From: Lethocerus indicus
Taxonomy: Eukaryota; Arthropoda; Insecta; Hemiptera; Belostomatidae
Assembly: GCA_019843655.1 (NCBI GenBank)
Contig: JACDQD010000009.1
Coordinates: 4,177,204 to 4,241,203, forward strand
DNA length: 64,000 bases
Reading direction: 5' to 3'
Shown here: positions 62,721 to 64,000 of the stretch, piece by piece
How the letters are laid out: each line of letters begins with the position of its first letter
How positions within the stretch are numbered: position 1 is the first letter of the stretch
Made by a program: the position numbers and the translations under genes
Notes under the pieces: model-generated
Databases searched by the model: none
What the model was told of the DNA's origin: nothing
The model's input: the letters and a program-made list of their open reading frames with translations, nothing else

Positions 62721-64000
62721 GTAAGTTGTTTTTATTATCGATTACGTACCGATCGAAGCCCCACGATCGATCGGCCTAACCGTATTAAATGATATTCTCT
62801 ACAAGTAAAATTGTCTTATCCCGAAAACATAAAAGATCGTTGTGGTACATAGAAAAAATCTAAAAGTAGGTCAGATTCGTCTTGAGACCTTCCTCAAATA
62901 TTTTCACATAGAGTACGACTGCTTTGGGTTTAATATATACATTAAACGTGACAGTTAGTAGTCTGCATGTAGCATCTAAACCTAAACTATCCGTATATAA
63001 TCGAACCTTATTTAATTTGTCTGGATGTTTCTGTAGCTGGGGATTTTATCGCGATGAAATACAGTATTCCTGCAATTTTTTCAACTGAACTAATATTGTT
63101 TAACGCTCTTTCAAGTTCAGTTTCTCCCCGTTCGAGAAACGGAAATAACAGTGTTGAACCCAGTTGTGACAGCCCGCTGCCGACTTGTAGCAACATCTTA
63201 TCAGTCAGCAGGCCGGGCTTATCTGGGCAACTTGAGGAGCACGTAACATTTACCGGGGGCATGCGTACGCGCCCACCTTGTTGTGCGCGAATAATAACCC
63301 CGATGAATAATTCATCCGGATCCGCTCGGCGTTCACAATTAGCTTTCTCCTTCGAGCTTTTACTTTCGTGTGTTTCTCTTCTGCCGATGAACTGTTCCGT
63401 TCTACCGGTCCGGTGGTCGTTGTTTACATCGATATTTCGACGCGCGGATCTAGCATGAAAATCTCATTCTGCAGTGTCGGTAGACGGGCACGTAGAGTTG
63501 AAAATTTGATATTAGCATTGCACCTGTTTTGAAGTCTATATTATAATAATATTAACACAATGAGATCTAATATTACGAAATACTATTTAATGGTTATTTG
63601 AAAATATTTCATGGCATTTATGTGTACACTGACTCTGCTCTCTCCCACTGACCTGGTAAGTCGGTAACCCTAAATTCTTGTGTCTTTAGTGGAACTATTG
63701 AACCGGAGAAGTTCATTGATGACGTCGGTCAGCCGAATCCCGTCTAGGATCGAACCACTGCGGCCGGAGAAGGCGGAGTCAGATGCACATGAGAACAAAA
63801 CCTATATCACGCATGCACTCGAATACCGCCGGCTTAGAGATAACCAAAACAAAACCAAAAACAAAAACAGAATAGACAGCCCCGATATATTCGAAACTGA
63901 TCGCTGTCCGAAGGAGAAGTGGCTGTACTATGAGTGTCGTTATAGATGGGTAAAATTGTCTACGAATAAGTTGCTTCTCGTTTATTTTTGAATTTTTTTT
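62721..64000 (+). other. Unc-76: Start of Unc-76 intron 1
   Basis: Opens with a consensus donor GTAAGTTG. It is moderately CpG-rich throughout. The open frames at 63054-63458 and 63680-63991 resemble no FEZ sequence and lack suitable splice context. Confidence 0.5.

Overview
This is a piece of animal nuclear genome, most likely from an insect. It is AT-rich, genes are split by GT-AG introns, and the gene set is typically arthropod: a pecanex with the conserved insect-like start [20 protein letters not shown], a Slipper-type MLK kinase, and an Unc-76/FEZ with the N-terminus MAELKFEAPLAKFEEAEDW. I see no bacterial, viral or CRISPR feature. CpG is strongly depleted in most transcribed gene bodies and abundant in the non-genic blocks. 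That suggests germline gene-body methylation and argues against a fly. I cannot name the order from sequence alone.

Layout, left to right. 1-3030: non-coding, CpG-rich in its first ~1.9 kb. 3031-6288 (+): LPGAT1, an ER lysophospholipid acyltransferase, with a long 3'UTR to ~8650. 9891-23323 (-): pecanex (pcx), at least 29 coding exons, tail to tail with LPGAT1. 25746-32618 (-): SLC25A21, the mitochondrial 2-oxodicarboxylate carrier, seven exons with a 5.15-kb first intron. 32619-35183: intergenic, holding a ~940-bp imperfect palindrome. 35184-39166 (-): eEF1G, ten coding exons. 39602-48770 (+): slpr (SH3-kinase-coiled coil-CRIB MAP3K), head to head with eEF1G, only 435 bp between start codons. 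50599-53504 (-): a PX-BAR sorting nexin of the SNX7/SNX30 type, tail to tail with slpr. 53505-62157: a CpG-rich gene desert. 62158-62720 (+): first coding exon of Unc-76/FEZ; the rest of that gene lies beyond the window.

The genes are ordinary conserved single-copy genes and do not form one pathway: lipid remodelling (LPGAT1), Notch-related ER membrane protein (pcx), mitochondrial transport (SLC25A21), translation elongation (eEF1G), JNK signalling (slpr), endosomal membrane sorting (sorting nexin), and kinesin-linked axonal transport (Unc-76).

The unusual material is finer-grained: a 21-nt microexon in slpr that adds exactly one coiled-coil heptad; an extra 87-nt in-phase exon inside a pcx intron; two one-base reading-frame discrepancies (LPGAT1 last exon, pcx exon 5); a large foldback sequence near 33.6 kb; a small terminal-inverted-repeat element and a tRNA-derived fragment in eEF1G introns; a decayed retrotransposon reverse-transcriptase piece; and a sharp CpG compartment structure. 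I found no clearly new molecular system. All exon boundaries were set by eye from splice signals, phase continuity and remembered family sequence, not by alignment.
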